A stretch of 64,000 nucleotides of DNA from Symbiodinium natans (Eukaryota; Sar; Dinophyceae; Suessiales; Symbiodiniaceae): positions 1,014,616 through 1,078,615 of the forward strand of contig CAJNDS010002779.1 of NCBI GenBank assembly GCA_905221605.1. Direction: 5' to 3'. This document shows, piece after piece, positions 55,065 to 64,000 of the stretch. The first letter of the stretch is position 1. The number at the start of each line of letters is the position of its first letter. The position numbers and the translations under genes were made by a program. Under the pieces are notes generated by a model. The model made no database searches and was not told the DNA's origin. It was given only the letters and a program-made list of their open reading frames with translations.

Positions 55065-57700
55065 GTTAATATTGATGAAAAACTAATTACAACTAAGAGA
55101 AATTATTTAAAAGTACTTAAAAAAATCAAAGTATTCAAAAATGCAATTAGTTAAAATGAAAAATATGTAAAGCAAAAAAATTAATTCACATTAATTAAAC
55201 TTAATTAGAATCAATTAAACAGAATTTAAAGGAAATTACATGAATTAAAATTCATCATGAAAAATAATTAAAATTAATTAAAGTCAATTAAAGCCATTTA
55301 AAATGAAGAATTTAAAATTAAGTAAAATTGATGAACATTTATTAAAAACAATTAAAATTAAATAGAATGAATTAGATTTAACAAAAAAGCAGAAAATCAA
55401 TTAAAATTAATTAAAATGAATTAAATTTAGTCAATTTTTGCTAATTTTAATTAATTTTATTTAATTTTAATTAATTTTCATTAATTTTAATTAATTTTTG
55501 TTTAATTTTAATTAATTTTTAATTGATTTGTAAATATTTTTAATCTATTTTAATTAATTTTAAGTAATTTTAATTAATTTTCAATAATTTTAATTAATTT
55601 TTAATTTTTTAATAAATTTTAATTCATTTTAATTCAGTATAATTAATTTTAATTAATTTTAATTAATTTTAACTAATTTGAATTAATTTCAATGAATTTC
55701 AATTAATTTAATTTAATTTCAATTAATTTCAATAAATTTTAATGATTTTTAATTAATTTCAATGAATTTTAATTTGTTTCAATTTATTCTGATGTATTTT
55801 AATTTATTTAATATATTTTAATTTATTTTAGTTATTTTTAATTAATTTTAATTAATTTTCATTAACTTTATTACTTTTAACTAATTTCAATGAATTTTTT
55901 CTTAATTTTAATCAATTTTAATTACCTTCAATTGATTTTAATTAATTTTCATCAGTTTTCATTAACTTTAATTGATTTTAATTAATTTTTTTTTTTAATG
56001 AATTTTTAATTACTTTTAAATATTTTAATTAATTGTAATTGATTTTTAATTAATTTTAACGATTTTTATTAATTTTATTTAATTAATTCAAATTAGTTTT
56101 AATTAATTTTAATTAATTTTCATTAATTAATTATTTTTTAATTTTTAATTTTTCATTGATTTTTTTCATTAATTTTCATAATTTTCATTAATTTTCAATT
56201 TTTTCATTAATTTTCATTAATTTTAATTAATTGTAATTAAGTCCAATTGATTTTAATTAATCGCAAATACTTAGTTTTAATTAATTTCAAGTGATTTTAA
56301 TTAATTTCAATTATTTCATTAATTTTTGATTAATTTTAGTTAGTTATTTTATTTAATTTTAATTTTTAATTATCAATTAATTTTAATTAATTAATTTTAA
56401 TTAATTTTAATTAATTTTTTAATTAATTTTTTAATTTTAATTAATTTTAATTAATTTTATTAATTTTAATTAATTTTAATTAATTTTAATTAATTTTAAT
56501 TATTTTAATTATTATTTTTTTTTTTTAATTATTTTAATAATTTTATTTAATTTTAATTAATTTTTAATTAATTTTTTAATTTTTAATTATTTTAATTTTT
56601 AATTTTAATTAATTTTAATTTTTTAATTATTTTATTTTTTAATTAATTTAATATTTAATTTATTTTTAATTAATTTTCATTATTGTATTAATCGTAATTA
56701 ATTTAATAATTTTTTATTATTTTAATTAATTTAATTAATTTAATTAATTTTAATTAATTTTAATTAATTTTAATTAATTTTTTAATTTTTAATTAATTTT
56801 AATTAATTTTAAATTTTTAATTATTTAATTAATTAATTTAAATTCATTTTAAGTAATTTCACTTGATTTTAAGTAATTTCAATTGATTTTAATGAATTTC
56901 AATTAATTTTAATTAACTTTAATTAATGAAAATAATTTTAATTAACTTTAATTAATTTTGATTGATTCTCATTGAATTTAATTAACTTAGCTGATTTAAA
57001 TTGATTTTAATTACCACTAACTTAAAATTAATTAAAAATTAATTAAAATTAATTAAAATTAATTAAAATTAATTAAATTAATTAAAATTAGTTAAAATTA
57101 ATTAAAATTAATTAAAATTAAATTATCAGTAATGAAAATCATTTAAAATAAATCAAAATTAATATAAATTAATACAAAAAAACAAAAAACTAAAATTCAT
57201 TAAATTCATAAAAAATAATTACAATGAATTAAAATTAATCAAAAGTAATTGATATTAATTAAAATTAATTCATTAAATTAAAAAAATAAAATTAAAAATA
57301 AAAAATTAATTAAAAAATGTTAATGAAAGTTAATGAAAATTAATGAAATTAATGAAATAATGAAAATTCATGAAAAATTAAGATTAATGAAATTAATGAA
57401 ATTAATGAAAAATTAAATGAAAATTAATGAAAATTAATGAAATTAATTGAAATTCATTGAAATGAATTAAAATTTTAATTAAAAACTCATTAAAATTCAT
57501 TAAAAACTCATTAAAATTGATTCAGAATGAGTAAAATTCAGTAAAATTAATTATAATTGATTTCATTAATTGAGATTAATTAACATTAATTGAAATTCAT
57601 TGAAATTAATTGAAATTAATTGAAACTAATTGAAATGAATTAAAATTCATGGAAATTAATTAACTAAATTAGAATGATTTAAGATGATCGAAATTGCAAT
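55065..57700 (+). repeat. A+T-rich block of TTTTAATTAA-type repeats with strand switches
   Basis: Almost all bases are A or T, and the basic unit TTTTAATTAA repeats every ten bases or so. The + strand is A-rich (AATTAAAA) to about 55,435, T-rich (TTAATTTT) to about 57,010, and A-rich again to the end. The T-rich centre could pair with either arm. No coding sequence is present. It sits inside the intron between the exons at 54,870 and 58,528. Confidence 0.9.
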
Positions 57701-58048
57701 AACTTGCTTCGACACTTCCTCATGCCCCTGAAGGCCTAAGCCCTAAACTGTAGACCCCAAGTCTTACGCGCTAAGCCCTATATAACTCTAAACTCTGCGC
57801 CCACATAGGGAAAAGCCGCAGATCCCAAAACCCTTTTATGGGCAAAGCCTTTTCTTAATCCGCAAGCCCCAAGCCCTTGAAAACCCTCGCAATCCCCAGG
57901 CCCCAAGCCCCAAACAAACCCAAAAAACGCCCAACTCACCGAATCCCAAACCTCAACCCCCCAAGTCCTCAAGCCCTAGCTCTGAAACTCTTCGGACACC
58001 AAACGCCCAAGTCCTCAATTCTCAGCAGCCCTCAATCCCAACAGCCAG

Positions 58049-58072
58049 GGCCGCTCCGAGGAGTCGGTCCAG
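58049..58072 (+). CDS. Candidate tiny exon (GRSEESVQ)
   Basis: It follows CAACAGCCAG. CCCTCAA-like sequence precedes and TTTAGGG-like sequence follows after about 90 bases. It may extend to about 58,100. Confidence 0.3.
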
Positions 58073-58332
58073 GGCTGGAGCGACGTCGGGGGGCTCGATC
58101 TTATTCGGTTTTTCAGATCTTTATGGGTTTTCAAACCTTGGCGTTTTTTTGGGGATTTTGGTTTTTCAGGGTTTAGGGTTTGGGGTTCAGGGTTTGGTTT
58201 TTCTTTAGGATTTAGGGTTGAGGGTTCTGAGCTCGGGGTGATGCGCGGTTTGTTTGGCGATGATCCAGAAAGAAGATTCTTGTCTCGGGTTTATTTCTGA
58301 GTATGTGGTAAGGGTTAAGGGTTCATAGCAGA

Positions 58333-58334
<2 letters not shown>

Positions 58335-58368
<34 letters not shown>

Positions 58369-58388
58369 TTTCTACATATATATATATG
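58335..58388 (+). repeat. GT and TA microsatellites
   Basis: A (GT)n run of about 33 bases (58,335-58,367) is followed by a (TA)n run (58,375-58,387). Confidence 0.95.
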
Positions 58389-58527
58389 GATAGCCCACCT
58401 AAGACTAGTACAGGGTAAAACTTGGTTCCTCTATTTTCAGAAGCCTCCTACCTTCTGCATTCTGCTAGAGATCTGGGCAGGCTTCTTCCCCTACCCCCCC
58501 CCCCCCCTCAAGACCTAAAGCCCTGAG

Positions 58528-58599
58528 GCCAAAGTGCGGCAGCTCCAAGACGAGTTGGCAGATGAGCGCCGGCTGCGGCGCCAGCTCACGGCGACCCAG
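58528..58599 (+). CDS. Coiled-coil exon, 72 bases, type AK
   Basis: Twenty-four codons start with AKVRQLQDELADERRL and end in TATQ. The acceptor is CCCTGAG after a long C tract, and the donor is GC (GCTCCTGG). It resembles the exon at 59,380 closely and has the same length as the one at 61,108. Confidence 0.7.
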
Positions 58600-58733
58600 G
58601 CTCCTGGCATCTCCTTTGGGGGTCGGAGTTTTTTGGGGGAACTTATCTGGATGCCTCTTAACCCTCAGACCCTAAGAACGCTTGTAGGCACCCGAAAAGT
58701 CTCTCAGCCTTACCTTACCTCATGCCCTCACAG

Positions 58734-58803
58734 AGGGCGCGGCGGATGAGCTGCAGACGGAAGTGCGGGAGACCCTGGTTGCGATGCAGGCCAGGCTCAG
58801 GGG
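58734..58803 (+). CDS. Coiled-coil exon (AADELQTEVRETLVAMQARL)
   Basis: The acceptor is TGCCCTCACAG. The frame closes with a stop shortly after the likely GTTGCC donor, which supports an exon edge at about 58,803. Confidence 0.6.
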
Positions 58804-59379
58804 GTTGCCTGCGCCCTGAAGCCCTTTTGCCCCTTCGGTTTCGGAAGCGCTAAAGCGAATACGTAGGTTTGTGGAGAACCCCCCAGCAAGGGCTCACGAT
58901 TTAGAGGGTTCAGGATAAGCCTTTAAAACCCGAAACGCGCTGTAAACTCAGACCCTACACCCCTTAAAATTACACCAAGCCTTAAACCGCTTGCAAACTG
59001 TTCCAAGCACACAAGGTGAAAACGTCAAATACCTTCAGCCCTCTTAAAGCCCTAACGCCCCTGAGCACCCAAAAGACCGTCCAAACACCCCAACCACCCT
59101 TGATAGGCCTTCGGTTCTAGACAGCCGTAAATTCCCAAGCACCCACTAAACCTTGAAATCGGAGGATTCACCGCAAACCCTACGCCTAAACCCCCAACCA
59201 CCAGGCCCTTAAACCCTGCGCCGAAACCCCCAACCGCTGGGCCCCTAGACCCTACTCCTAAACCACTAAGCCCCTGAAACCCTACACCTATACCCCCAAC
59301 CACTAAACCCCTTGAATCCTATCCCTAAACACACAGACCCCTAAACCCCGAAACCCCTACACCCCCTAAACTACCTAAG

Positions 59380-59464
59380 AGGAGAAGACCCGGCACCTGC
59401 AATCTGAGCTCTCCGACGAGCGGCAGCTCAAGGAGCAACTCATGGCTTCCCAGGCCGAGAACAG
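59380..59464 (+). CDS. Coiled-coil exon, paralogue of the 58,528 exon
   Basis: EKTRHLQSELSDERQLKEQL continues as MASQAEN. The pattern LQxELxDERxLxxQLxAxQ is shared with the exon at 58,528, indicating exon duplication. CCCTAAA-like sequence ends at the acceptor; the donor is GTTCTC with TTTAGGG-like intron after it. Confidence 0.7.
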
Positions 59465-60202
59465 GTTCTCAAGGGGCCTTAGCTGTTTTCAGAGGGGTTA
59501 AGCGGGATTTTTAGGGGTTTTAGGGGTTTCAGGGTTTGAGGGGTTTTTAGGGCTCTAGGAGGGTTTGAGGGTGTTACGGTTTTTTAGGGGCTTTCAGGGT
59601 TTTGGAGGGTTTGATGGGTTTTAGGGGTTTAGAGTTTGACGGGGGTTTAGGGGTTTTGGAGGTTTTAGGGGTTGAGGGTCTTAGTTTTTTTTTTTTTCTC
59701 ATTTTTCTAGGGTTCAGGTTTTAGGGCTTTTGGGTTTAAGGGTTTTAGGGTTTCAGGGGTTTTCGTATTTTCGGATGTTTGGGAGAAAGGGGGTCTAGGG
59801 TTTAGGGTTTCGGTGTTTGGCGGTTTGTGGTTTTAGGGTTTGTGGTAATGGCTCAAGAAGAAGATTTAGAGGTTTACGGGTTTTGGGGTTTTAGGCTTCA
59901 AGGGTTCAGGGTTGAGGCTTGCTAGTCGCAGTAGAGAGTTTTAAGGGTAGGGTTGGAGGATCTCAGTTATTCCTGAATAAGTTTGAAACTTACAGGCATT
60001 TTTCAGGGTCTCTGGGCTTAGTTAGAGGTTTAGGTTACTTGGGGTTTAGGGTTCAAGGGTTCAGGCTTTAGGGTTTAGGGTTCAAGGTGTGTAGGATTCA
60101 AGGGTTTTAGTGTATTAAGGTTTAGCGAGTGTGGGGTTTAGGGTTTCAAGGCCTAGGGGGTTAGGGCTTTTCTTGGGTTCAGAGGTCTCCCCCTACAAAA
60201 CC

Positions 60203-60381
60203 CTTCAATGAAGACCTAAACCCTAAACCCTAAATCCTAAACCCTACATCCTAAACCCTGAACCCTAAACCCAACGCTTTCAGGGTGCAGCCGAGCATCT
60301 CCAGGGTCTGTTGGAGGAGGCGGCCGCCGCCGCGGAGGCTCCTGCAGGGGCTTGGGTTTAGGGTTTAGGGTTTAGGGTTCA
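60203..60381 (+). repeat. CCCTAAA and TTTAGGG tracts bracketing one exon
   Basis: CCCTAAACC variants (to about 60,272) and TTTAGGG copies (60,357-60,381) flank the 54-base exon in inverted orientation. Confidence 0.8.
60284..60337 (+). CDS. Coiled-coil exon, 54 bases
   Basis: GAAEHLQGLLEEAAAAAE is 18 codons. The acceptor is CGCTTTCAG after a CCCTAAA tract, and the GC donor GCTCCTG is the same as at 58,600. TTTAGGG repeats begin about 20 bases later. Confidence 0.65.
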
Positions 60382-60480
60382 GCATCTCAAGTCCGAGCAT
60401 TCACTAGTCAAGAAATTACTCCAGAAAAATACCCACCCGCCCAAAGAATCCCACAACATTAAGAACATATTTCACTTATG

Positions 60481-60655
60481 GAACGACCTTGCCCAGTAAA
60501 AAATGACCTTGCCCAGTCAAAAAATGACCTTGCCCAGTAACAAATGACCTTTCCCAGGAAAAAATGACCTTGCCCAGCAAAAAATGACCTTGCCCAGTAA
60601 GAAAAATGACATTGCCCAGTAAAAAAATGACCTTAGGGTTTAGGGTTTAGGGTTT
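60481..60655 (+). repeat. ATGACCTTGCCCAGTAAAA minisatellite fused to TTTAGGG
   Basis: Seven copies of a unit of about 20-22 bases are followed by an eighth that breaks at ATGACCTT and runs directly into three TTTAGGG copies. Confidence 0.85.
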
Positions 60656-61107
60656 ATTGGGATTTCAGGGATTTAGGGTTCTCGGGTTTCAGGGGGTTTT
60701 AGGGTTCAGGGTTTCAGGGTTTCAGGGTTTGTTCAGGGTTCCAGCCCAAACCAACCTTGAAGAAGCCTTCACAACCGTGCAAGGGCCTCTCCGACCTGAA
60801 CTAAATCCCAGATGCTCCAAGCCAAAAACTTTCGAACCCTACAGCCTCTCCGTTCTTTTGCCCTGGAAGTTCTAAACCCTCAACCCTAAACCCAACGAAG
60901 CTCCAAACTCATTCGCTCTTTCAACATGATGCGGATCAGGATGCCTTGCAGTTAGCGAGAGGCGACGAACCCTGAAAGCGACCTCAGAGACAACCAAGAA
61001 CCTTACTGTAAACAAGCCCTAAGCTCCTTAAGCCGTGAGCCATCAAAATGTCCCTAAACCTGTAAACCTCCAAACCCCAGAAGTTCTAAAACCCTAAGCC
61101 TTGCAAG

Positions 61108-61179
61108 GCCAAGTCGGACGAGCTCCGACGCGCCTCCAGCCGCGAGGATGCCTTGCGCGAGGAGTTGGAGACCTGCGAG
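61108..61179 (+). CDS. Coiled-coil exon, 72 bases, type AK
   Basis: Twenty-four codons open with AKSDELRRASSREDALREEL and end in ETCE. Length, first two residues and a GC donor (GCTTCG) match the exon at 58,528. CCCTAA-like sequence lies upstream. Confidence 0.65.
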
Positions 61180-61494
61180 GCTTCGGGGGGGGGTTTCGGG
61201 GTACTTGGGCTATCGGGTTCCCTAAGCGAAGCACCCTATCTCGAAGCTGGGCCCCCCGATAGGGTGTCTATGGTTTTTCAGGACGAAGAACCAGAACCCC
61301 CATGTAGGAATTCGCAGAAGTTTGCCCGGTAATCCCGTGAGCTCTCAAAGCCGGACCCCAATCAACCTCAAATTCACCCAATCAGTAGTACAAGCCTTGG
61401 CAGCAGAGGCGGCATGAGGGTTTTGGGGTTTAAGGGTTTAAGCTTTAAGGGTTGAACCCTGAGCCCTAAACCCTGAACCCGAATCTTAAGTCAG

Positions 61495-61539
61495 GGTCGC
61501 GTGCACCGGCTTCAACTGGAGCTCCAGGACGACAGCGAG
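61495..61539 (+). CDS. Coiled-coil exon, 45 bases
   Basis: GRVHRLQLELQDDSE is 15 codons between TTAAGTCAG and a GTGGGG donor. CCCTAAACC repeats lie just upstream. Confidence 0.65.
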
Positions 61540-61895
61540 GTGGGGCCTGCTTTTGGAGGGTGTGAGGTTTCAGGAGGTTTTGAGGATTGAACGCAGGGTG
61601 AAAGAGGGGGTTGGCGAGGATTGGTCTTTTTGAGTCTTTTTTGTGGTTCGGTGTTTGGAGGTTCTTGTCCGTTCTATGGAGGGTCTCAGGCTTCATGGGG
61701 AGCTGTTGCTCGGGCTAGGGATGAGGCTTCTCCGACCGTTGAAGTGTAGGGCCTAGAATCAATGCCAAGTGTCCCGAATCCTTCATGTCTCATATACCCC
61801 AAGCCACTTTAAATGCCAAAGCCTAGACCCTAAACTGCAGCTGCAGCCCCGCCCATGCCCTGAACGCCCGATCTTGTCCAGTGCTTGTTGCGCAG

Positions 61896-61940
61896 GGGCG
61901 TGCGAAGAGACAGCGGGCAGAAGCTCAAGAGGAGGGATTG
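61896..61940 (+). CDS. Candidate coiled-coil exon, about 45 bases
   Basis: GRAKRQRAEAQEE follows TGTTGCGCAG and resembles the exons at 61,495 and 63,071. No standard donor is visible. Confidence 0.45.
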
Positions 61941-62105
61941 TTGCTCTTTCTGACCCAGCTAGGCCCGTCTCCCCCGGCTCTTCGTAGGACAAAAAGCTAG
62001 CACTCCTAAATCTCCCGGGCAGCCACATCCTAAAAACTGAGATCCCGGGAATCGCGAAACCCAAAGCCCAGCCCGACTCGGAGGCTCGTGTAGGGAGTCA
62101 GACAG

Positions 62106-62174
62106 GGTTCCGGGCTTATGGAGCAAAAAGCAGCGCAGGAGCAGCTGCTGCAGCAACGGCTAGACCGAGCAGAG
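62106..62174 (+). CDS. Coiled-coil exon, 69 bases
   Basis: LMEQKAAQEQLLQQRLDRAE is preceded by Gly-Ser-Gly, 23 codons in all, between GTCAGACAG and a GTGCAG donor. Confidence 0.6.
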
Positions 62175-62463
62175 GTGCAGGGAGAGGGCTATGCGTCATG
62201 CCTGTCCCCCTGCCCCCCAAAGGGACCAGCTATGACCAGCTACGGCTTTGCACAAGCCGGATTGAGAACCCACTCCAGCTTTGAAGCAAGTCCATGTAGA
62301 GGAGGGTTTCGAGGCCGAGTTGGAGGTTTGGGTACTTGAAGTCCCGACCCCAGGCCCAAAACCGCGGGCTTGATCTTGAGAGCCCCATCCGCTATTGTTT
62401 CAAAACCCTTTCTAGGATCCTTAGGCAACCTAGAAAATTCTAGGTTTTGGGGACTCGAGGTAG

Positions 62464-62525
62464 GAGCCCAGTTTCTGGAGGCGCGGGCCCAGCAGTTCGA
62501 GTGGGAGCTCCACGGCGAGCAGCAG
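62464..62525 (+). CDS. Coiled-coil exon (AQFLEARAQQFEWELHGEQQ)
   Basis: The acceptor is TCGAGGTAG and the donor GTGGAA. TTTAGGG-like sequence follows. The length of 62 bases is not a multiple of three, so the acceptor may be misplaced. Confidence 0.55.
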
Positions 62526-63070
62526 GTGGAACGTTGAGGGGGTTGAGGAGGTAGGCTTTGGGGTTGTTAAGGTTTTTAGGGTTCAGGTATTTTAGGTGTA
62601 ATTCTGCTTGTTCAGCATCCATGCTAACCCTACACTCCCTGGCGGATGATTTTGTTTTCAACATTGGCCGTGCTACTGTTGGTACCTGGCAACACGTTCT
62701 CTGTACATGACCACAAGATCGACATGCTGCAGAATACAGCATTTCTGGTTGCTCACAGGCCTCAACTGCTGTAAAATGCAACATGTCTCGCTGTTCACAT
62801 TCTGCTAGTGTGGCCAACTCCTAAAGAAGTCAAACGGCCTTTGTACGCTCGTGGGGGGGCCTGGCCCACGGAGGATCTGGGAAGCCGTGGTGGTATCCGA
62901 TCCCGCAGCATCTTCCATGCCTTTGAAGTTCTTGCAGCTGTCCGCAACTGTGGTTCCCAACCGCCGATCCCTGACCCTAAGTTCTACAACCGACGAAGCT
63001 CCAGACTGATGCCCCAGATTTCGCAGCCATACGTTCCTAGGGGAAGCCCGAAGACAGTCGAATTGCGCAG
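62526..63070 (+). other. Intron-like stretch without clear exon
   Basis: It begins with TTTAGGG-like sequence. Open frames on both strands between 62,800 and 63,150 show no family or heptads. Confidence 0.4.
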
Positions 63071-63115
63071 GGCAAGGCAAGACGACTGCGGGAGGAGCTG
63101 GCCGAAGAGCTTCAG
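63071..63115 (+). CDS. Coiled-coil exon, 45 bases
   Basis: GKARRLREELAEELQ is 15 codons between ATTGCGCAG and a GTGCCT donor. It has the same length and pattern as the exon at 61,495. TTTAGCGGGTTTAGC-like sequence follows. Confidence 0.65.
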
Positions 63116-64000
63116 GTGCCTCCTTGCTTGGGGGGGTTTGCGGGTTTAGCGGGTTTAGCAGCTTTAGCACGACTTTGAGACAGGCATAGAGGTATGTTGA
63201 TGCAGGGCTTTCAATGGTTTAAGTCGTGTGGGCACTCTAGGGTTCTGATGTCGGCCCTATAGGGCGTGTGGGGTTTGCAGGATTCATCATAGGTCTCAGG
63301 AGAATAGAGCGTAGTTTTTGCAGCTTTTTGATTTCTTTCTTGCGTGAACGAGGGGGACGGGAGAAGTCTTGGGGCTTCTCAGGTTCCTGGAGCTTGATTT
63401 AATTTGTCTAAGGCTTTCCAGCAAGCGGGTTTCCAGGCTCCAAGACCTATAACCTACCGAGACCACCGAGGCCCCTCTCAAGTGTTGAGCAACATGAGTC
63501 TAAACCGCGGACCTTGTGACCATCATATAACCTTCATGGGGGCCCTGTTTTTTTTGGGATCCAAGTAACCCCTCCAAGCATGCGGTCCCAAGGGCAATCG
63601 GAGGAGCTGCCTTGAAGGCTTAGAGCGTTGAAGTTCAGATCACTGGCCCTGAACACGCAAGCACGGCGAACACTCTCCAAATCAGGGTCCCTGCTTTGAA
63701 TCCATGGTACCCGGTTCCCCGCCTCAACTCACAAAACCAAAGCCCCCCCCTACCCGAAAGGCTTCATACTATACACAGCTAGACTGCGCAAGCACATGCG
63801 ATCGTATTCCAACATATACGATCATGTATTTCGTATTTTATGACATACCTTCGCATCTTGCATTCTGCAGTTTGCATAGACTTTGACGTATTGTTAATAT
63901 ACTTTGACATACTTGAGCGGCCATAATCTAGCATGAGCCTCTTTGATATCATAATCTCCAATATGCTATAATTGGGACTTGCGGGTCTCTACCGTCCGCG
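63116..64000 (+). other. Window end, no gene recognised
   Basis: Telomere-like repeats fade after about 63,200. The last 20 bases contain TACCGTCCG inside a possible GCGG/CCGC stem, recalling the retrotransposon hairpins, but the window stops there. Confidence 0.4.

Larger units (their letters stand above)
38809..63115 (+). other. Region of micro-exons in telomere-like introns (SET then coiled coil)
   Basis: At least two dozen short coding segments lie on + with introns of about 0.3-3.6 kb. The 5' set encodes SET-domain pieces and the 3' set coiled-coil pieces. The exons are listed separately. A single transcript is the simplest reading, since no stop, promoter or strand change clearly separates the sets, but two genes are possible. 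Introns are mostly degenerate TTTAGGG at the 5' end and CCCTAAA at the 3' end. Confidence 0.55.

Noticed and set aside
59052-59303. Glycine-rich minus-strand frame
   Set aside because: It is a translation of degenerate CCCTAAA-like repeats, not a gene.

Overview
The window looks like nuclear DNA of a protist or microalga. A dinoflagellate or related alveolate is my best guess, not a proof. The reasons are TTTAGGG-type telomere-like repeats, very small exons in large introns, several apparent GC splice donors, and every recognisable gene lying on the + strand. No tRNA, rRNA, CRISPR or bacterial operon was recognised.

Region 1 (1-37 kb) is a head-to-tail run of non-LTR (LINE-like) retrotransposons, all on +. 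They are A (1-2,895), B (2,990-8,790), B' (an internally deleted relative, 8,790-10,640), C (10,680-16,260), D (16,513-20,290), E (20,300-26,092), F (26,093-31,930) and G (about 31,930-36,890). B, C and D form one family: endonuclease, reverse transcriptase (RT), C2H2 zinc fingers, then a separate small accessory ORF downstream. E and F form another family in which an RNase H domain sits between the endonuclease and the RT, again followed by an accessory ORF. E is uninterrupted (1,569 aa plus 232 aa); the other polymerase ORFs are broken. The B/C/D family has leader RNAs with covarying stems and 3' clusters of hairpins sharing a CGG-UACCGY-CCG core.

Region 2 (37.2-38.3 kb) has an ORF that resembles histone H3 with a long insertion in loop 1. 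It is followed by short hairpin-forming repeats.

Region 3 (38.4-63.1 kb) is built almost entirely of degenerate CCCTAAA/TTTAGGG sequence in which small exons are embedded. The first exons encode parts of a SET methyltransferase domain (the LIPLADCLNHSP and GEELLICYGHFSN motifs). The later exons encode short coiled-coil segments, many of them exact multiples of three bases. Many exons are preceded by CCCTAAA-like and followed by TTTAGGG-like sequence on the + strand, so the two ends of most introns are complementary. One intron holds 2.6 kb of almost pure A+T with a roughly 10-bp period and two strand-composition switches. Exon edges are read by eye and are approximate; whether the SET and coiled-coil exons form one gene or two is unresolved.
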